A stretch of DNA of 64,000 nucleotides from Salinicola peritrichatus (lineage in GTDB: Bacteria; Pseudomonadota; Gammaproteobacteria; Pseudomonadales; Halomonadaceae), in the NCBI RefSeq assembly GCF_003206715.1, contig NZ_PZJU01000008.1:134501-198500 (forward strand), read 5' to 3'. Of the stretch, positions 61,230 to 64,000 are shown in pieces. The position numbers and the translations under genes are program-made. Each line of letters starts with the position of its first letter. The stretch's first letter is position 1. The notes beneath the pieces were generated by a model. It saw only the letters and a list, made by a program, of their open reading frames with translations. It had not been told where the DNA came from and made no database searches.

Positions 61230-63752
61230 TCAGAAGATGGCCTCGAAGGTGCCTGTCCCCTGGGATCCGCTGCGGTCTTCGAGCTCCGGCCGGATGCCTC
61301 TCGGTTGATACTCGGGGAGATTATCCTTGCGGAAGATCTCGCTGATGCCGCCCGGCTGGTCATCGTGTAGCCGCTTGCCGGTATCGGGATCGATGCGCAC
61401 GGTAACGATATCGTCCGGTGCCGGCGGTACCTCTTCCGGGGTCCCTTTTAGCGCCGGGCCCATGAATGCCTTCCAGATCGGCAGAGCCGCCTGGGCGCCG
61501 TATTCGGCGGTGGTGGAATTGTCGTCCTTGCCGACCCAGACGGTGGTCACCAGGGAGTTATTGAACCCGGAGAACCAGGCGTCGCGCTGGTCGTTGGTGG
61601 TGCCGGTCTTGCCGACGATGTCGCTGCGGTTGAGCGACAGGGCGGCACGGCCGGTACCACGCTCGATGACGTCGCGCAGGATGCTGCGCAAAATATAGAG
61701 CGCATCGGGATCGACGACCCGCGGCGCGACGCGGCGAGGCTCGCCGTCGACTTCGGTCTGGATGGCGTCCGGCGCGCAGTCGCGACAGGCGACCAGCGGA
61801 TTGGCTTCTTCGACGACGGTGTTCCGGCTGCCCTGGGTGATCTTGTCGATATACCAGGGCGAGACCTGGAAACCGCCATTGGCGAGCACGGCGTAGGCGT
61901 TGGCGATCTCCAGCGGCGTCAGCGAGGCGCTGCCCAAAGCCAGGGATAGACCGTGAGGCAGGCGGTCGCGCGAGAAGCCGAAACGCTCGAGGAAATTCAA
62001 CGCATTGTCGAGTCCCAGCGATTGCAGGACGCGGATGGTCACCAGGTTGCGCGAGGTGTAGAGCCCGACACGTAGCCGGGTCGGGCCGAGGAAGCGCTGC
62101 TCGGCATTCTCCGGTCGCCAATCCTCGCCGCTGAACTGCTCCATCACCACCGGCGCATCGTTGATGATCGTCGCCGCCGTCATGCCGCCTTCCTGCAGCG
62201 CCGCCAGATAGACGAAAGGCTTGAAGTTGGAGCCGACCTGGCGCTGGGCCTGAATCGCGCGATTGAACTTGCTGGCGGCGAAACTGAAACCACCCTGGAG
62301 CGCCTTGATCGCACCGGTCTGCGGATCGAGCACGACGATCGCGCCCTCGGCTCCCGGCCGCTGGGACAGCCGCCAGTGGTCACCTTCCTTCAGAATGCGT
62401 ACCAGATCGCCGCGGCTGGCGATCGCCTCGGCATTGGCCGGCACGTCGCCGCGCCACTTGGCGCTGTGATAGACCCGCGCCCATTTGAGTCCATCCCAGT
62501 CCAGTGTGACGATCGCGCCGTCGGCGTTCAGCACGCGCATCTGCTTGCCGTCGGTGGAGATCACGATGGCCGGCTCGAGCGGGCCGTAATCCGGCGTGCG
62601 TTCGAGCACCTTGAGCCAGTTGCTGACATCGCCCTCGATACCCTCGATCGTCGCCTGGCTGCTCTGTGCCGCCTGGCGCGCGGTCTGGATGACTTCCGGC
62701 GATTCCGACAGCTCCTCTTCGAGCCCCTGGCGCTCGGTACGGTCCTGGGCTTCGACCAGGCTCGGTGGAATATCCTTCTGTTCGGGGCCGCGCCAGCCGT
62801 GACGCGTATCGTAGTCGATCAAGCCCTGAACGAGGGCGTCGCGAGCCTCGGTCTGCAGGCGGCTGTCCAGTGTCGTGGTGACCCGGATATTGTCGGTGTA
62901 GGCCTTGTCGCCGAAACGCTCGACCGCATAGCTGCGCGCCATCTCTGCCACGTAGGGAGCGTCGACCTCGGTCTGGGCGACGTGACGGCTGGCCGTGATC
63001 GGTGCCTTGACCGCTTCGTCGTAAGTGGCCTGGTCGATCGAACCGAGTTCGCGCATGCGGTAGAGAATCCAGTTGCGGCGGATCAGTGCGCGTTCCGGAT
63101 TCGTCAGCGGGTTGAAGCTCGACGGCGCCTTGGGCAACCCGGCGATCATCGCGAACTGCGGCAGGGTCAGCTCGCTGAGTGGCTTGCCGTAGTAGGTATT
63201 GGCCGCGGCGGCCACGCCATAGGAGCGATGACCCAGATAGATCTTGTTGACGTAAAGCTCGAGGATCTCCTGCTTGCTGAGGATCTGTTCCATCTGCAGC
63301 GCGAGCAGGATTTCGCGAATCTTGCGAGTGAAGGTCTGGTCCAGTGTCAGCAGATAATTGCGCGCTACCTGCATGGTGATGGTGCTGCCACCGGACTGGA
63401 TGTTGCCGCTCGAGGCCAGCTCCACGGCCGCGCGCGCCAGGCCCTTGGGGTCGACGCCGGGATGGGTGAAAAAGCTCGCGTCCTCGGCGGCCAGCAGTGC
63501 ATCGACCAGCGGCTTGGGGATTTCGTCATAACTGACAGGCATACGCCGTTCTTCGCCATATTCGCCGATCAGCTTGCCGTCCTCGGTGTAGATACGCAGC
63601 GGCGTCTGCAACTCATAATTCTGCAGTTGATGAACGTCCGGCAGGCCCGGGGCGAAGTAGAGCGCTGCTCCGACGACCGCCAGCAGCGCGCCGGCGCCGA
63701 GCGACAGCAGCAGCCAGAAGACGGTCGTCAGTAGGCGGGTGAAAAGCTTCAT
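61230..63752 (-). CDS. mrcA: penicillin-binding protein 1A, bifunctional
   Basis: An 840-residue class A PBP in the inner membrane. N-terminal membrane anchor (about 8-34), GT51 glycosyltransferase with AAEDASFFTHPGVD, GGSTITMQVARN and KIREILLALQ, then an OB-like insertion (about 300-450), and the transpeptidase with the serine motif in VGSNFKPFVYL (SxxK), SRN and KTGTTNDQRDAWF (KTG). It polymerises and cross-links peptidoglycan. Its 5' flank to the window end holds structured repeats. Confidence 0.97.
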   Translation of the reverse strand: MKLFTRLLTTVFWLLLSLGAGALLAVVGAALYFAPGLPDVHQLQNYELQTPLRIYTEDGKLIGEYGEERRMPVSYDEIPKPLVDALLAAEDASFFTHPGVDPKGLARAAVELASSGNIQSGGSTITMQVARNYLLTLDQTFTRKIREILLALQMEQILSKQEILELYVNKIYLGHRSYGVAAAANTYYGKPLSELTLPQFAMIAGLPKAPSSFNPLTNPERALIRRNWILYRMRELGSIDQATYDEAVKAPITASRHVAQTEVDAPYVAEMARSYAVERFGDKAYTDNIRVTTTLDSRLQTEARDALVQGLIDYDTRHGWRGPEQKDIPPSLVEAQDRTERQGLEEELSESPEVIQTARQAAQSSQATIEGIEGDVSNWLKVLERTPDYGPLEPAIVISTDGKQMRVLNADGAIVTLDWDGLKWARVYHSAKWRGDVPANAEAIASRGDLVRILKEGDHWRLSQRPGAEGAIVVLDPQTGAIKALQGGFSFAASKFNRAIQAQRQVGSNFKPFVYLAALQEGGMTAATIINDAPVVMEQFSGEDWRPENAEQRFLGPTRLRVGLYTSRNLVTIRVLQSLGLDNALNFLERFGFSRDRLPHGLSLALGSASLTPLEIANAYAVLANGGFQVSPWYIDKITQGSRNTVVEEANPLVACRDCAPDAIQTEVDGEPRRVAPRVVDPDALYILRSILRDVIERGTGRAALSLNRSDIVGKTGTTNDQRDAWFSGFNNSLVTTVWVGKDDNSTTAEYGAQAALPIWKAFMGPALKGTPEEVPPAPDDIVTVRIDPDTGKRLHDDQPGGISEIFRKDNLPEYQPRGIRPELEDRSGSQGTGTFEAIF

Positions 63753-63816
63753 GGTAAAGGCGTGGTTCCTTGACTGGTGGCGGTTGAGGGCCTGTTGCCG
63801 TTTCAGCGCGAACCGC

Positions 63817-63916
63817 GTTGCTGCGTCAAATGGCGTCAGGCCAGGCGCGGGATGCAGAGAATGGTGATTCCCTTGTCAAATCCCGCAACGCCGCATGACG
63901 CCATTTGACGCGCAAC
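63817..63916. repeat. large nested dyad upstream of mrcA
   Basis: gttgctgcgtcaaatggcgt + ca (63817-63838) pairs with tgacgccatttgacgcgcaa + c (63896-63916) with only a 1-nt slip; inside, gcgggat (63846-63852) pairs with atcccgc (63880-63886). The layout of long outer arms, an inner stem and an A/T-rich apical loop resembles the 3'-end elements after accA, tilS and rho, though the core sequence differs. Confidence 0.75.
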
Positions 63917-63949
63917 CCGAAGGGCCGGGCCGGTTTTCGCACGGTGCTG

Positions 63950-64000
63950 CGTTATTCGTCGTTCATTTGAAATGACCAAACTACTCTCCTCATGCCTTGC
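63950..64000. repeat. possible fourth 3'-end-type element, cut by the window edge
   Basis: tgcgtta...gttcattt...ccaaactactctcct...gccttgc resembles the shared core TGCGTT / CTCATTT / TAAACTC / GCCTTG of copies A-C in the same order. The right arm would lie beyond the window, so pairing cannot be tested. Confidence 0.45.

Overview
The window is a gene-dense stretch of a GC-rich gammaproteobacterial chromosome. Protein sequences and gene order resemble the Halomonas group (Halomonadaceae), with close parallels to Pseudomonas gene order: map-glnD, rpsB-tsf-pyrH-frr-uppS-cdsA-dxr-rseP-bamA-skp-lpxD-fabZ-lpxA-lpxB-rnhB-dnaE-accA-tilS, ppx/trxA/rho, ubiD-fre, hemB-ppk, ubiE-ubiJ-ubiB-hisE-tatABC, hslVU-ftsN-argS, priA/rpmE, maeB and mrcA. 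The family assignment is inference from these proteins and their order; no rRNA or tRNA lies in the window to confirm it. I saw no prophage, insertion sequence, CRISPR array or defence island.

Layout. 1-5.9 kb: the 3' part of trxB, slyX, a membrane-anchored cold-shock protein, and a leftward lysine/diaminopimelate cluster (yffB, dapD, dapE, a small unknown gene, a cation diffusion facilitator). 6.1-9.6 kb: map-glnD, leftward. 10-31 kb: a long rightward run covering translation (rpsB, tsf, frr), UMP kinase, isoprenoid and undecaprenyl synthesis (dxr, uppS), phospholipid precursor (cdsA), the sigmaE-pathway protease (rseP), outer-membrane assembly (bamA, skp), lipid A (lpxD, fabZ, lpxA, lpxB), rnhB, dnaE, accA and tilS. 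31-45 kb: ppx diverging from trxA and rho, then ubiD-fre-folM, a DAHP synthase behind an attenuator-like leader, a Tat-exported PhoX-type phosphatase, and leftward hemB-ppk. 45-56 kb: leftward tatABC, hisE, ubiquinone genes, a DUF971 gene, hslVU, ftsN and argS. 56-64 kb: priA diverging from rpmE, maeB, a DUF481 protein and mrcA.

The genes are ordinary housekeeping genes; the unusual material lies between them. (1) Three dyad-symmetric elements of about 120-140 bp start 0-1 nt after the stop codons of accA, tilS and rho. They share a core and have stems that covary. A possible relative is cut by the right edge of the window. (2) The DAHP synthase gene is preceded by a promoter, a 44-codon leader peptide with a Tyr-Gly-Tyr-Trp-Phe cluster, alternative hairpins and a 13-bp terminator stem. 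(3) Several perfect or degenerate arrays with a 7-nt period (11, 10 and 8 perfect copies) and shared short cassettes lie downstream of slyX, rnhB, ubiB, hslU, priA and the DUF481 gene. (4) A cold-shock domain is fused to two membrane segments. None of these is proven to be a new system, but (1) and (2) are the best candidates for follow-up.
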